This document shows positions 1 to 9,532 of a stretch of 61,446 nucleotides of DNA, piece by piece. Both the position numbers and the translations under genes were made by a program. The stretch covers positions 1 to 61,446 of the forward strand of contig DAHXMJ010000013.1 in the NCBI GenBank assembly GCA_027365525.1. Direction: 5' to 3'. Below the pieces are notes generated by a model. The model saw only the letters and a list, made by a program, of their open reading frames with translations. It ran no database searches and was not told the origin of the DNA. The stretch comes from Acidithiobacillus sp. GTDB lineage: Bacteria > Pseudomonadota > Gammaproteobacteria > Acidithiobacillales > Acidithiobacillaceae. Positions within the stretch are counted from its first letter, which is position 1; each line of letters starts with the position of its first letter.

Positions 1-1
1 G

Positions 2-217
<216 letters not shown>

Positions 218-227
218 GGCACACGTT

Positions 228-618
228 ATGACTAAACCAAGTATCGACCCCAACCTGTCCATGGATCAAAATCTCAGGACAGGTCAACTGCAGGCTCGAC
301 TTCATCAACCAGGCCGACCTGGACCAGATCGGCGACAAGGCCAGTGTGATTGACGCCTTCTTCACCTTTGCCCAGGCAGAACAGCAGCGTGAGGCGCAGG
401 AACTGATCCATGCCGAGAGCCTGGATGCCGAGGCAGCCAGGCGTTACATTACCAGCTCACTAAAGCGCGAATTTGCCACTGACAATGGCACGGAACTCAA
501 TGCCATCCTGCCCAGGATGAGCCCGCTGAACCCCCAGTATCTGGCCAAAAAGCAGGGCGTGTTCCAGAAAATCACTGCCTTTGTCGAGAAATTCAAAGGG
601 GTTGGCGGGCAGATTTAG
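228..618 (+). pseudogene. hsdR: hsdR, type I restriction endonuclease subunit, internally deleted
   Basis: A start at 228 (ATGACTAAACC) reads [14 protein letters not shown] and then runs into a stop. From about base 285 another frame encodes about 110 residues typical of an HsdR C-terminus, with the blocks [29 protein letters not shown] and [12 protein letters not shown]. All motor and nuclease regions (normally about 900 residues) are missing and the two ends are out of frame. I read this as one gene that lost its middle by deletion. The C-terminal piece could still be translated from GTG 346 but would have no known activity. HsdM and HsdS are not in the window. Confidence 0.75.
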
Positions 619-656
619 GGAATTGTTGCCTGGGTCGGGATTCAGTCGCACGGTTT

Positions 657-681
657 CCAGTCCATGGCTTTCACGGACTGG
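657..681 (-). terminator. weak stem-loop downstream of rusticyanin
   Basis: CCAGTCC (657-663) pairs perfectly with GGACTGG (675-681) around an 11-base loop, just past the rus stop. There is no clear U-run on the minus strand, so it may only stabilise the transcript end. Confidence 0.3.
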
Positions 682-694
682 TTGCCCCAGCGCG

Positions 695-1240
695 TTATTT
701 CACCATAATTTTGCCGAACATGCCCGTTGCGGCATGACCGGGTATCTGGCACACATAGTAGTAAGTGCCAGCGGCAGGATGCCAGGTAAAATGCGTATAC
801 CCGAACTTTCCACCCTTGGGAGCTGGACTGAATCCGGTACCCGCGAGGATGGGTTGGATGTTGGGCATGACCGCATAGGGCGGCCCCTTCTTGGTGATGT
901 CAAAACTGTGACCAAATCCCTTGTTGGTGTTGATGAAGGTGATATCCACCGTGGCGCCTGCGGGAATATCCAGAGTGGGGTTTTTCAGATCGTGGATTTC
1001 AAAGCTCGGGAACGGGAACCCCGGAAGGACGGCGGCCGCGACCACATGCACGGTTTTACCGCTATAGGTTACGGTCCTGCCGCTGGCTTTCCCGCTATCT
1101 TTGGCCAGCAAAGTCTTTACCTGCGGCAATGTGGCGGTTTTCCAGGTGGTGTCCAAAGGGGCTGCCATGGCGGTACCGATACCCAAAGCGGCCGCCATGA
1201 TGGTGGATAGTCCTGCTGCGACAGTTCGATTGCTGTTCAT
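695..1240 (-). CDS. rus: rusticyanin, periplasmic blue copper protein
   Basis: Rusticyanin is the periplasmic type 1 copper protein of Fe(II) oxidation, carrying electrons from outer-membrane cytochrome towards cytochrome oxidase or the uphill NADH pathway. The product is 181 residues. A signal peptide (residues 1 to about 26, ending GTAMA) precedes mature APLDTTW. The copper ligands are recognisable: His in GFGHSFD, then Cys, His and Met in YYYVCQIPGHAATGMFG. The start was placed at 1240 because AGGAG lies about 8 bases upstream; an upstream in-frame ATG at 1285 lacks this. The gene stands alone, not beside cyc2, cyc1 or cox genes, which resembles the monocistronic second rusticyanin copy known in A. 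ferrooxidans-type species. Confidence 0.97.
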   Translation of the reverse strand: MNSNRTVAAGLSTIMAAALGIGTAMAAPLDTTWKTATLPQVKTLLAKDSGKASGRTVTYSGKTVHVVAAAVLPGFPFPSFEIHDLKNPTLDIPAGATVDITFINTNKGFGHSFDITKKGPPYAVMPNIQPILAGTGFSPAPKGGKFGYTHFTWHPAAGTYYYVCQIPGHAATGMFGKIMVK

Positions 1241-1752
1241 GATAGTGATCTCCTGTTTTCCGGTTTGTTTCATCGCCATGGTCATCCATGCCGGTTTGGG
1301 TCGCGCGCCCTATATCGAGCTGTACCATATTCCGTAATGGCCCATTGCGGTAATGATCAAGCATAAATTGCGCCAAATGGAAAATCGCCGCTCCAGGGCC
1401 TGATTTGGCGGATCCGGCATGACCGCACCAGCCCCTGTCCGTCGCTTGCAGGCGACAGCAAGCAGCACAACCGGCTACAGTGACAACCGGACCCTATATG
1501 CCAGTTCTACTCAAGATGGAGGACGTCGGCCTGCAGAAAGATGGTGGAGAGCCGCTCTGCAAACAGTCGAAAAAAAGCCCGCCATGCTGGTAGCGGTGAC
1601 CGGCTGTGATGAATAAATTCTGGACAAAATCTGGACACTGCGGGGAAGTTTTTGCGGGTATGGGCGTGTTTTGCCGTGTACGGCCGTGTATAAAAACTTA
1701 TTTTACAACATGTAGTTACGTCATTATCATGCGTATCTGTTTTGGCCCCTGG
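1241..1752. other. intergenic region upstream of rusticyanin
   Basis: No gene is visible in these roughly 510 bases. The part next to 1240 must hold the rus promoter (minus strand), but I could not fix a convincing -35/-10 pair. The part from 1620 to 1752 is AT-rich and leads into the tRNA fragment. Confidence 0.4.
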
Positions 1753-1802
1753 CCCGCCTTCTAAGCCGTAGGTTGGGGGTTCGATTCCCTCTGGGCGCGC
1801 CA
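1753..1802 (+). other. 3' fragment of tRNA-Arg(TCT), probable attachment-site relic
   Basis: The stretch shows the anticodon loop CTTCTAA, a variable region AGGTT, a T-arm with GGTTCGATTCC, the acceptor strand TGGGCGC, discriminator G and encoded CCA. The matching 5' half (acceptor GCGCCC, D-arm) is absent upstream, and the anticodon stem pairs poorly. Integrases often recombine at tRNA 3' ends and leave such duplicated halves, so this is best read as an att relic rather than a functional tRNA. Confidence 0.7.
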
Positions 1803-2293
1803 GAAAACATGGGGTAGAAAATCAGTGCCGGCATTATTTCCCAGGTACTGCTCTTGTCTCTGCCATGTCCCCTTTTTCCGAAAAGCAACGGTCCATGTAT
1901 TGCGGGCGCTCGCCGTCATACCCACGATCCGGCGGGCTTCTTGCTGATAACAAATCATCGGAATCTACCAGATGCTCCAATCCTTTTTCTCTCCTGCTTC
2001 CGGCTATCCAAGGAAACGGCCCTGCTGTCTGCAATAAAAACGGGCAACTACCAGCCCAAGCCTAAATCCCGCCATTTTTTATATCACCGGAGCTGTTTCT
2101 TGCGGCCGGTCTGGGCAATTTCTTTATTGTACAGCTCATAGCTGATACCAGGCACTCCCGGGCAGGGAAGAATAGCCCCAACCGGGATTCCGCTATTCTG
2201 GTGACCCAGCCACTGCCAAGAAACAGAGACCGCACCTGCAAGCGGATGGACAATGGCGGGAGCAGGACCCATCACTGAGCGACCACCATGTTC
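1803..2293. other. intergenic region without recognised gene
   Basis: About 490 bases between the tRNA fragment and the amidotransferase gene. Short open frames exist on both strands, but none has a ribosome-binding site together with a recognisable product. Confidence 0.4.
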
Positions 2294-3004
2294 TCACCGC
2301 TCTAATTGTTTCAACCAAGGGCGGTACAACTGCTCGGCCAGCCCGACTAGCTGGCCACACCGTTCGGATAAACCTTTAACCATGGCTGCAGCCGGTTGCA
2401 CATGGGGTGTTGCAGGAATCTCCGTCCCCGCAGTCTCCAACCAGCGCACCACCTGTGGGGCTGTAACTTCGGGATGTGCTTGCAATGCAAGGATCGTGGG
2501 ACCGATAGAAAAGCCCTGGACCGGGGTTGCAACATTGCTGAGCAGAAGTTCAGCCCCTGCTGGCAAAACGCTGCAGTACTCTCCATGCCAATGGAAGAGC
2601 TCAAAGCTATCTTTTATTTCCGGCCAAAAAATCCTCCCAGCAGCAGTAATGCAAACTGGCCACCAGCCCAGCTCATGCCCCACCGGATTGGGGGCTACGA
2701 CACCACCCAAGGCAGCAGTGATCAATTGCGCCCCCAGACAGTGGCCCAAAATTGGGAGCCCAGCAGCAGCCGCCGCACGGATCAGCGCTTTTTCTTCCAG
2801 CAGCCATGGATAATCTGCCTCGTCGTTAACACTCATGGGACCGCCCATAAGCACCAGCGCGTCAAAGCCAGTCGTTGTTGCAGGGACCTGGTCTCCTACA
2901 TTAAGGTGACGAATCTCAGGCATGTGAGAGTATTCCCGCAATATGAGTTCCAGCGAACCCAATCCTTCATCAGGGTGATGCTGCAGCACACAAATCTTTG
3001 ACAT
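2294..3004 (-). CDS. class I glutamine amidotransferase (GMP-synthase-like domain)
   Basis: A 236-residue stand-alone amidotransferase domain. It has the oxyanion motif MGGPMSV, the nucleophile Cys89 in GHCLGAQ, and the His partner in QAHPEV. Family members release ammonia from glutamine or hydrolyse gamma-glutamyl bonds; without a synthase domain the substrate is unknown. AAGGA lies 9-10 bases before ATG 3004, supporting the start. There is no obvious operon partner. Confidence 0.85.
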   Translation of the reverse strand: MSKICVLQHHPDEGLGSLELILREYSHMPEIRHLNVGDQVPATTTGFDALVLMGGPMSVNDEADYPWLLEEKALIRAAAAAGLPILGHCLGAQLITAALGGVVAPNPVGHELGWWPVCITAAGRIFWPEIKDSFELFHWHGEYCSVLPAGAELLLSNVATPVQGFSIGPTILALQAHPEVTAPQVVRWLETAGTEIPATPHVQPAAAMVKGLSERCGQLVGLAEQLYRPWLKQLER

Positions 3005-3010
3005 AACACT

Positions 3011-3271
3011 CTATTCCTTACCTTGGACTGGACACAAAATATTGTGCTGCTTAATCCCGGCAAGTCGCACCTGCCGGATACCAGGAACGCGACAGCCACG
3101 CGCCGCGGATTTCGGATAGTAAGGAGCGACAAGGTCCGCCAGCGGCCTGCCACAGCGCCACTTGGTGCCATCTCCCAGAGAAAATGTTCTCACCTGGTTC
3201 CCTTGTGTCGACGCGGCAGCTCCATACCTTCGGCAAATGTCATCTGAACCGCCATGCCAGCCTCCTAGCAC
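3011..3271 (-). CDS. possible small ORF upstream of the amidotransferase
   Basis: An 86-codon frame ends 6 bases before the amidotransferase start. I recognise no family. Neighbouring frames over the same bases also look protein-like in short stretches, which could mean a decayed gene with frameshifts. It may equally be chance. Listed only because it fills the gap and could be translationally coupled to the next gene. Confidence 0.2.
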   Translation of the reverse strand: MLGGWHGGSDDICRRYGAAASTQGNQVRTFSLGDGTKWRCGRPLADLVAPYYPKSAARGCRVPGIRQVRLAGIKQHNILCPVQGKE

Positions 3272-3330
3272 TCTACAAATTCAGGTTGTACAAAGCTTCC
3301 AAAACAACCTCATGTGTTATCAGAAAACCA

Positions 3331-4164
3331 TTAACCACCAGAAACAGAAAGAACGTTAGAAATCGACTTTATCTCTTCAAATCTAGTTGCCAAATCAATA
3401 ATTAGCTCGCTGTTTGTTGTTACTGTAACCTTTCCCAATATATCCTCCCTATGAGAGACAATTCCAGTGGAAAGATCTTCTGAGATCGCAAAGCTGGCAT
3501 AAGGTAAAATGTTTTCTATGGCTTCCCTGAAGATGTAGTAGACCAAGATTCCGGCCCGCATCTGCTCTTCAATTATTTCTGCAAGATCAATTAGGTCATT
3601 TTTTTTATTTAAAACAAAAATTCTCTCAATTATAACCCCACGGCGAGCCTGATGAAAATTCAGTTCGGAATGCTCCGATCCATGCTTCCCTGTTTTCCAA
3701 TAAAACTTCCTTGAGAGATTGCTCACCACCTTGAACGTTTGGCCTGGTTCTAGAGCCCCAAGGAGTACCAACGATGCCAGATATATGTCATGAAAGACAT
3801 AGTCGGAACCACGTTCCGCGCATTCCAGCATTTTGTGGATATTATCAAATTCCAGTAGCGCGATTCTGGTAGATACTACCGAGTGCTTTTTCTTCAGTCT
3901 ATTATAGATGCTAAGCGTCTCGTTCACTGAAGCCTGTTCAGCAAGGGACAGCTCCATAGCTGGGAAGGAAAGTTTGATGCGTTTTTCCAGGTTATCGATC
4001 ACTATGATCAGTTCTGCAAAAAAAGTGGCCAACGCAAAAGCGAGCATGATTACCAGCGTTATAGAAAAACTCAAATTGTAACGGTTTCCTGCCCACAATG
4101 TGAGAAGAATAAAAATTAAACCAAAGAATGCAACAATCAGTCTCAGGAATAAGGCTCTAGACAT
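3331..4164 (-). CDS. hypothetical membrane protein, AT-rich gene
   Basis: 277 residues. Two hydrophobic helices (about residues 5-25 and 33-56) are followed by a roughly 220-residue soluble part rich in charged helices. A ribosome-binding site GGGAGAG precedes ATG 4164. Base composition is clearly more AT-rich than in neighbouring genes, and codons such as AAA, TTA and ATA are frequent, pointing to acquisition by transfer. No catalytic motif or named family was recognised. Flanking intergenic DNA is also AT-rich, so the foreign segment probably covers about 3300-4430. Confidence 0.7.
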   Translation of the reverse strand: MSRALFLRLIVAFFGLIFILLTLWAGNRYNLSFSITLVIMLAFALATFFAELIIVIDNLEKRIKLSFPAMELSLAEQASVNETLSIYNRLKKKHSVVSTRIALLEFDNIHKMLECAERGSDYVFHDIYLASLVLLGALEPGQTFKVVSNLSRKFYWKTGKHGSEHSELNFHQARRGVIIERIFVLNKKNDLIDLAEIIEEQMRAGILVYYIFREAIENILPYASFAISEDLSTGIVSHREDILGKVTVTTNSELIIDLATRFEEIKSISNVLSVSGG

Positions 4165-4436
4165 AATATTTACTCTCCCGCTTCAAACCGGTTTTTGTTT
4201 GGCAAATCAGCTTTTGTACTGTTAAAACTACGCTGATCAACGGCAGGTAACTGAGCCATAGTTGCATGTCATAAAGAATTATACAGGGGAATATTAGTAG
4301 AGAAACTTTTCTGGTTTTGTTCAACTTTCTGAGAAATAAAAATGATCACAGATATATCACCTATACAGTTGGTAAAGTGTTATTTATAGCACTACGCTGG
4401 TCTGTGCCAAATGGCTTCCAGAAATCTCTCTCCCAC

Positions 4437-6125
4437 TCATGAATTCACATTCCAGTCAGTCACTGCACCAAGACTGGCGGAATTTACAAGCTTTGCGTAT
4501 TTTGCCAACACACCCGTTGTAACTTTAGCCTTTGGCTGTTGCCACAGCTTTTTCCGCATCGAAAGTTCTTCTTGTGAAACATGAAGTTGAAGAAGATTGT
4601 TTTCGATATCTATCGTTATTTGATCACCCTCCGCAACCTGCCCAATGGTACCCCCAACAGCTGCTTCAGGAGCAACATGACCAACGACTATGCCATGAGT
4701 GGCGCCAGAGAATCGGCCATCGGTTATCAGGCCCACCTTGTCACCAAGGCCTTCCCCGATAAGGGCTGCAGTGGGGGAAAGCATCTCGCGCATGCCTGGT
4801 CCACCTTTCGGACCTTCATAACGGATCACTATGATATCGCCAGGCAGAATTTTTCTTGTCACAATAGCTTCCATACAGGCTTCTTCCGAATCAAAAACAC
4901 GCGCGGGACCCGTTATTCTTGTGATCATGAATCCTGTAATTTTGGCCACGGCCCCCTCTGGCGCAAGATTCCCCTTTAAAATGGCCAGGTGTCCTTTAGG
5001 TGCCACCGGATTTTCCCATGGCCGGATTACCTGCTGGTTTTTATCGGGATGATCCGGTATGGACTCAAGGTTCTCTGCCACTGTTTGTCCGGTCACAGTC
5101 AAGGCATCACCATGCAACACCCCATTTACAAGCAATATCTTCATAACCTGAGGGATACCTCCTGCCTGATGAAGATCAGTAGTAACAAATTGACCTGATG
5201 GTTTCATGTCACACAGCACGGGAACGCGGTGACGCATGGTTTCAAAGTCATCAATCGAGAGAGGTACACCGGCAGCGTGTGCGATCGCCAGCAAATGGAG
5301 AACGGCATTGGTGGATCCTCCGACGGCCATCGCTACAGCCAGGGCATTTTCAAATGCCTGACGCGTCAGAATACTCCTGGGTAGGAGCTGTTTTTCGATG
5401 ATATTTATCAGCATGATCGCAGATTGAACAGCACTATCAGATTTATCAGCATCTTCTGCAGCCATGGTCGATGAATAAGGAAGACTCAATCCCATAGCTT
5501 CAATCAAAGAAGCCATGGTGTTAGCCGTATACATCCCTCCACAGGAACCAGACCCGGGACAGGCATGGCGTTCTATATCCAGCAATTCATCCTTGCTCAT
5601 TGCCTGCACCGTATATTTTCCAACAGCCTCAAAGGCGCTCATGATAGTTATATTTCTCCCATTATGAACGCCAGCCTTGATCGTGCCACCATACACAAAG
5701 ATCGAAGGGATATTCAGGCGGGCAATTGCGATCATTGCTCCCGGCATATTTTTGTCACACCCACCTGTGGCTAGCAGTCCATCCATGCTCTGCCCACCAC
5801 AGACTGTCTCTATCGAATCTGCTATAACTTCACGGGACACAAGAGAATAACGCATACCCGGTGTTCCCATGGCAATCCCATCAGAGATCGTAATCGTTCC
5901 AAACAGCTGGGGCATTGCTCCGTTTTCTCTGAGTACCTTTTCTGCAGAGACAGCCAGGCCATTAATTCCACTATTGCATGGCGTTATCGTGCTATAGGAA
6001 TTTGCTATTCCAACGATAGGTTTTGTAAAGTCACCATCGGTAAATCCCACCGCTCTAAGCAATGCGCGATTAGGAGACCTCTGTGCTCCTTTTGTAACTA
6101 CTGAACTTTTTTTATTCATCTGCAT
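4437..6125 (-). CDS. ilvD: dihydroxy-acid dehydratase
   Basis: Catalyses dehydration of 2,3-dihydroxy-isovalerate and its methylvalerate homologue in valine, leucine and isoleucine synthesis. At 562 residues it has normal length. Cys50 (TPCNSG), Cys123 ([10 protein letters not shown]) and Cys195 ([10 protein letters not shown]) are the expected Fe-S ligands of the family. The C-terminal Mg-binding and substrate-loop region ([17 protein letters not shown]) is intact. AAGGA sits about 8 bases before ATG 6125. It follows pyrC in the same direction with a 99-base gap, so the two may be co-transcribed. Confidence 0.97.
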   Translation of the reverse strand: MQMNKKSSVVTKGAQRSPNRALLRAVGFTDGDFTKPIVGIANSYSTITPCNSGINGLAVSAEKVLRENGAMPQLFGTITISDGIAMGTPGMRYSLVSREVIADSIETVCGGQSMDGLLATGGCDKNMPGAMIAIARLNIPSIFVYGGTIKAGVHNGRNITIMSAFEAVGKYTVQAMSKDELLDIERHACPGSGSCGGMYTANTMASLIEAMGLSLPYSSTMAAEDADKSDSAVQSAIMLINIIEKQLLPRSILTRQAFENALAVAMAVGGSTNAVLHLLAIAHAAGVPLSIDDFETMRHRVPVLCDMKPSGQFVTTDLHQAGGIPQVMKILLVNGVLHGDALTVTGQTVAENLESIPDHPDKNQQVIRPWENPVAPKGHLAILKGNLAPEGAVAKITGFMITRITGPARVFDSEEACMEAIVTRKILPGDIIVIRYEGPKGGPGMREMLSPTAALIGEGLGDKVGLITDGRFSGATHGIVVGHVAPEAAVGGTIGQVAEGDQITIDIENNLLQLHVSQEELSMRKKLWQQPKAKVTTGVLAKYAKLVNSASLGAVTDWNVNS

Positions 6126-6224
6126 AATTCATCCTTCCAAAAATAGTTGTCTGCAGCACGGAAATTACCAAGTAACAGCTTTTTGCAAGAACAACGGTGG
6201 CTGGCAGACAGCACCTTTCGCGCT

Positions 6225-7265
6225 TTATTCATTATCTACTATTTTCCATGCCACGGTTTCTCCAGCCCTAAATGGGATTACCCGCTCTTCTCCAACGGAA
6301 AAAAATTCTGGAACTGTCCAGATTTGTTTTTCTAGAGTCAGGTAGTCCTGATTCCGTGGAAGACCATAAAAATCAGGACCATTAAAACTTGCAAATGGTT
6401 CCAGATTATGGATGGCGCCAGCCTTGTCAAACACCTCAGCATAAAGCTCGATAGCGGCATGAGCGGTATATATTCCGGCACAACCACAAGCAGACTCTTT
6501 GTTCTGCTGATAATGGGGAGCACTATCAGTGCCCAAAAAGAATTTCCTGTTGCCGCTGGTGGCGGCTTTGACGAGCGCCACCCTATGCTCTTCCCTTTTA
6601 AGGATCGGCAAACAATAATGGTGAGGTCTAATTCCACCAGAAAACAAATCATTTCGGTTCAACAAAAGGTGATGAGCCGTGATGGTCGAAGCTATTTTGT
6701 CTGAAGATTCCCACACAAAATCAGCGGCATATTTTGTTGTGATGTGCTCAAAAACAATTTTAAGCCCAGGATAATCTTTTATTAATGAGCAAAGGTGGCG
6801 GTCAATAAATATTGCCTCCCGATCGTAAATATCGATATTACGATCTACGACCTCGCCATGGAGCAATAATGGAATTTCCTGTTTTTCCATTTCTGCAAGG
6901 ACGTTACCTATATGACGAAGATCAGTCACCCCGCTATCAGAATTTGTAGTAGATCCAGCAGGGTAGTATTTGAAAGCATAAATAAAATCCGTGTTTTTTG
7001 CGCGCCGAACTTCATTCACAGAAGTATTATCCGTAAGATAAAGTGTCATTAGCGGCGTAAATCTGGAGAGTCGCGGGATCGAAAACAATATTCGTTCACG
7101 ATACATCCGTGCGAGTTCAACAGAGGTGATAGGTGGCGTGAGATTTGGCATCACAATGGCCCGCACAAACCGGTGAGCGGTATCTGGAAGTACGTCCCAC
7201 ATGATTTTCCCGTCACGCAGATGGACGTGCCAATCGTCAGGACGGGTAAGGACTAGTCGCTTCAT
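6225..7265 (-). CDS. pyrC: dihydroorotase, class II
   Basis: Third step of pyrimidine synthesis: reversible cyclisation of carbamoyl-aspartate to dihydroorotate. The product is 346 residues, the usual class II size. Metal ligands His12 and His14 lie in WHVHLRDG and the lysine that is carboxylated in the family is Lys99 (AFKYYPAG). Later motifs LLLHGEV, FEHITT and GTDSAPH are all present. Start 7265 was chosen because AGGAG lies 7 bases upstream; an ATG two codons earlier is too close to that site. Confidence 0.96.
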   Translation of the reverse strand: MKRLVLTRPDDWHVHLRDGKIMWDVLPDTAHRFVRAIVMPNLTPPITSVELARMYRERILFSIPRLSRFTPLMTLYLTDNTSVNEVRRAKNTDFIYAFKYYPAGSTTNSDSGVTDLRHIGNVLAEMEKQEIPLLLHGEVVDRNIDIYDREAIFIDRHLCSLIKDYPGLKIVFEHITTKYAADFVWESSDKIASTITAHHLLLNRNDLFSGGIRPHHYCLPILKREEHRVALVKAATSGNRKFFLGTDSAPHYQQNKESACGCAGIYTAHAAIELYAEVFDKAGAIHNLEPFASFNGPDFYGLPRNQDYLTLEKQIWTVPEFFSVGEERVIPFRAGETVAWKIVDNE

Positions 7266-7423
7266 GGTCATGCTCCTCAGGTCACTGATTTGTAATAGCT
7301 GCAGGACAAATTTCCTGTTGATGCATACCACTGCAGGTCGAATATGCTGGATTCAGGAAGGTCTTCATAGTGCAATGCGCAGGGACTTGCATGGCCCCTC
7401 CCGCCGTTTCATTACCCAGCCAG

Positions 7424-8299
7424 TCAGGGATTGCAAAAATCACAGTACATCGGGTCGGCCAACTCTCCGTACACTAACTCCTGTTTTTTGTGCTCTCCGC
7501 ATTTCTGACACAGGGATAGCTCTGCATGGATGAGCCTGGTGGGTCTGCCACAGTCCATGCATGGTAGCCCGGGAAACCTCTGGACCACTGAAAACCCTGG
7601 AACTCCACAGGCTGGACAGCGGGACTGCATTTTTTTGATAACATCCTGTGCAGCTTTTGAGATCATCTTCATCCTTAACGGATTTGCGTGTGCCCGACCG
7701 TCTGTTTCGATAAAAACCTGCCCTTTTCTGGAATGGCCGGCTGCGGTTAAAAATGCTTTTTCATACAGATGAAATTCAGAAATATCTTTTTGAATTCTGG
7801 TGTCATATTCATTGTCCGGGCGAATAATGAGACGCTGCTCAGGGAACCCTGCAGTTTCGGCAAACCTGAGCGCTTCTGACCAGTCAGAGGTCAGTAGATG
7901 CCGGTGATTCCCTGGACCTTGCGCCTCACCGACGATCTCTATCTGTTCCTCATCATCAATGAGCACGATGAGTTCCCTATTCCATGGCATGATCCCCATA
8001 AATGGATCAGGTCCAAAAGCTCCCTCACTGGCTATCCCCAATGATACCCCAGCAAGCCTCATGCCAATTCTGGCCTTGTTTCGCGCGGTACCTATCTGGT
8101 TATCAATTCTTGGGATCTCGCGGGTAAAAGTGCCCAGCTGATCTGTGTCATACCCCTGCACATGCACTACCTGACAGGCAAAGGCCTGTTCAAGGAGTGG
8201 CACCATAACCTTTTCCTTCCCATGCTGGGTTAATAGGGAGATACATCTGTTCGCATAGCAAGATGCGGATGCTAAATTATGATCTGGTTCAAAAATCAT
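7424..8299 (-). CDS. DUF6671-type protein with C-terminal zinc ribbons
   Basis: 291 residues. The N-terminal part resembles the DUF6671 family of unknown function. The C-terminus holds four CxxC pairs (CPAC, CMDC, CQKC, CDFC), expected to bind two zinc ions. Start 8299 is supported by GGAGG 8 bases upstream. The gene follows the PDC sensor gene by 58 bases and may be the last member of the dab operon, so a link to inorganic carbon is possible by context only. Confidence 0.75.
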   Translation of the reverse strand: MIFEPDHNLASASCYANRCISLLTQHGKEKVMVPLLEQAFACQVVHVQGYDTDQLGTFTREIPRIDNQIGTARNKARIGMRLAGVSLGIASEGAFGPDPFMGIMPWNRELIVLIDDEEQIEIVGEAQGPGNHRHLLTSDWSEALRFAETAGFPEQRLIIRPDNEYDTRIQKDISEFHLYEKAFLTAAGHSRKGQVFIETDGRAHANPLRMKMISKAAQDVIKKMQSRCPACGVPGFSVVQRFPGLPCMDCGRPTRLIHAELSLCQKCGEHKKQELVYGELADPMYCDFCNP

Positions 8300-8357
8300 C
8301 TGGCATCCTCCCGATTTGGAGTAGTGCTGCTGTGAGAATTGAATCAACGATTTCAGT

Positions 8358-9443
8358 TCAGTCTGGGCATTCAGTCTTGAGAAAATCTTCATGGGGAATA
8401 TAGTGGGATCCGTCTGAGGAGAAGCTGGTCCCGACCATCCCATTGAAGATATTCAGGGAGCATGATCGCAGATAGATGGGGTTATCACTCTGTCGTAACG
8501 CCTCCATTCGCTCCAGAATTAAACGAATGTCCCCTGGCCGGATCAGGGCATTCTCTGGGTACAAATGGCCTGGATAGGCAAGACAGCTGTCGGGATCCAG
8601 GAGATCTGCAATTCCGAGTATTCGGTATCGGTAGGGATCGTCCATTTGCCATACAACCGTTTGGCTGCTTGAAAAATGGATTTTGACATGATAAACGCCA
8701 TGGCAGGTGATCAGTTCCTCCAGGACACTTATGACCGTGTAAATCTCCCGGTCCAGGCGACTGGGCTGACGCGTCGGTTCTCTCTGGTCCGTTGGCGAGA
8801 AGTGTCTGGATCTGCGGGTCTCTTCGTACATTCCTTCAATGGGTGGAAGCTCCCGCAGTGCGAAATCAGCACCAAGAAAACCAATATGATTTCCCTGTAG
8901 ATCACGCAGGAAATATACGGCTGTCATGGATGGACGCAGCGCGTTTTGGCTGATATAGGCTTCGCAGAGCAGGAAATCTACTGCCTGGACATTGTCCTCA
9001 ATATAAGGCCACTGCTGGTAATGGATCTCGTGGTTCCTGTCCAGGAAGCCCGCTACGGAGAGTGCCTCCCGCATATACGGCCGGTCCGACCTGTCCCGTC
9101 TAAAATGCCCTACGGCCAGCCCATCGCGACTCATGCTTGAGCTGACCTGTTCACCATGCCGATTCATCACATACAGGTATTTTGCGTATGGAACAGTGGA
9201 AAAAACCTCCATCAGGAGAGTATCCAGTGTTGATCGATATGCTAATGCCTCTTCGTTATCGATTGCCAGTTGGCCGCACAAAACCGCTATCCTTTGCAGC
9301 GGCGGATAGAGTATCTGCATTAGCCGCCTCCGCTGATCGGTAACAACGCTAGACAGATATTCCATGGAGTATGGCTTGCAGGGAGCATCCCTTTCCCTGT
9401 TCTGCTGAATGTCTGCCATTCCCTTTCCGGTATTCCTGGTCAT
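8358..9443 (-). CDS. PDC (Cache-like) sensor domain protein
   Basis: 361 residues with a recognisable PDC sensor fold between about residues 40 and 200. The marks are YLYVMNRHGEQVSSS, DRSDRPYM, AYISQNA and the closing strand GNHIGFLGADF. PDC domains bind small ligands and usually sit outside the membrane in front of kinase, chemotaxis or cyclase modules. Here no membrane helix, signal peptide or output domain is visible; the C-terminal 150 residues are unassigned. GAGGAAA precedes ATG 9443. It lies 90 bases after dabA on the same strand, across a 10-bp hairpin, which suggests a soluble sensor tied to carbon uptake. Function is inference. Confidence 0.75.
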   Translation of the reverse strand: MTRNTGKGMADIQQNRERDAPCKPYSMEYLSSVVTDQRRRLMQILYPPLQRIAVLCGQLAIDNEEALAYRSTLDTLLMEVFSTVPYAKYLYVMNRHGEQVSSSMSRDGLAVGHFRRDRSDRPYMREALSVAGFLDRNHEIHYQQWPYIEDNVQAVDFLLCEAYISQNALRPSMTAVYFLRDLQGNHIGFLGADFALRELPPIEGMYEETRRSRHFSPTDQREPTRQPSRLDREIYTVISVLEELITCHGVYHVKIHFSSSQTVVWQMDDPYRYRILGIADLLDPDSCLAYPGHLYPENALIRPGDIRLILERMEALRQSDNPIYLRSCSLNIFNGMVGTSFSSDGSHYIPHEDFLKTECPD

Positions 9444-9499
9444 GATATTTCCTCTCCGCATCAGGAAAAATAGTGAGAGCTCCTTACCATGGTGATCTG

Positions 9500-9525
9500 G
9501 GACTTGAGGGGTAAACCTCAAGTCC
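9500..9525 (-). terminator. stem-loop between dabA and the PDC gene
   Basis: GGACTTGAGG (9500-9509) pairs perfectly with CCTCAAGTCC (516-525 of the same kilobase, i.e. 9516-9525) around a 6-base loop. No U-run follows on the minus strand, so attenuation or mRNA processing is as likely as termination. Confidence 0.45.
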
Positions 9526-9532
9526 ACACCCA

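Noticed and set aside
1740-1802. A complete, functional tRNA-Arg gene
   Set aside because: The 5' acceptor strand and D-arm are missing upstream of the anticodon arm, and the anticodon stem is mismatched.
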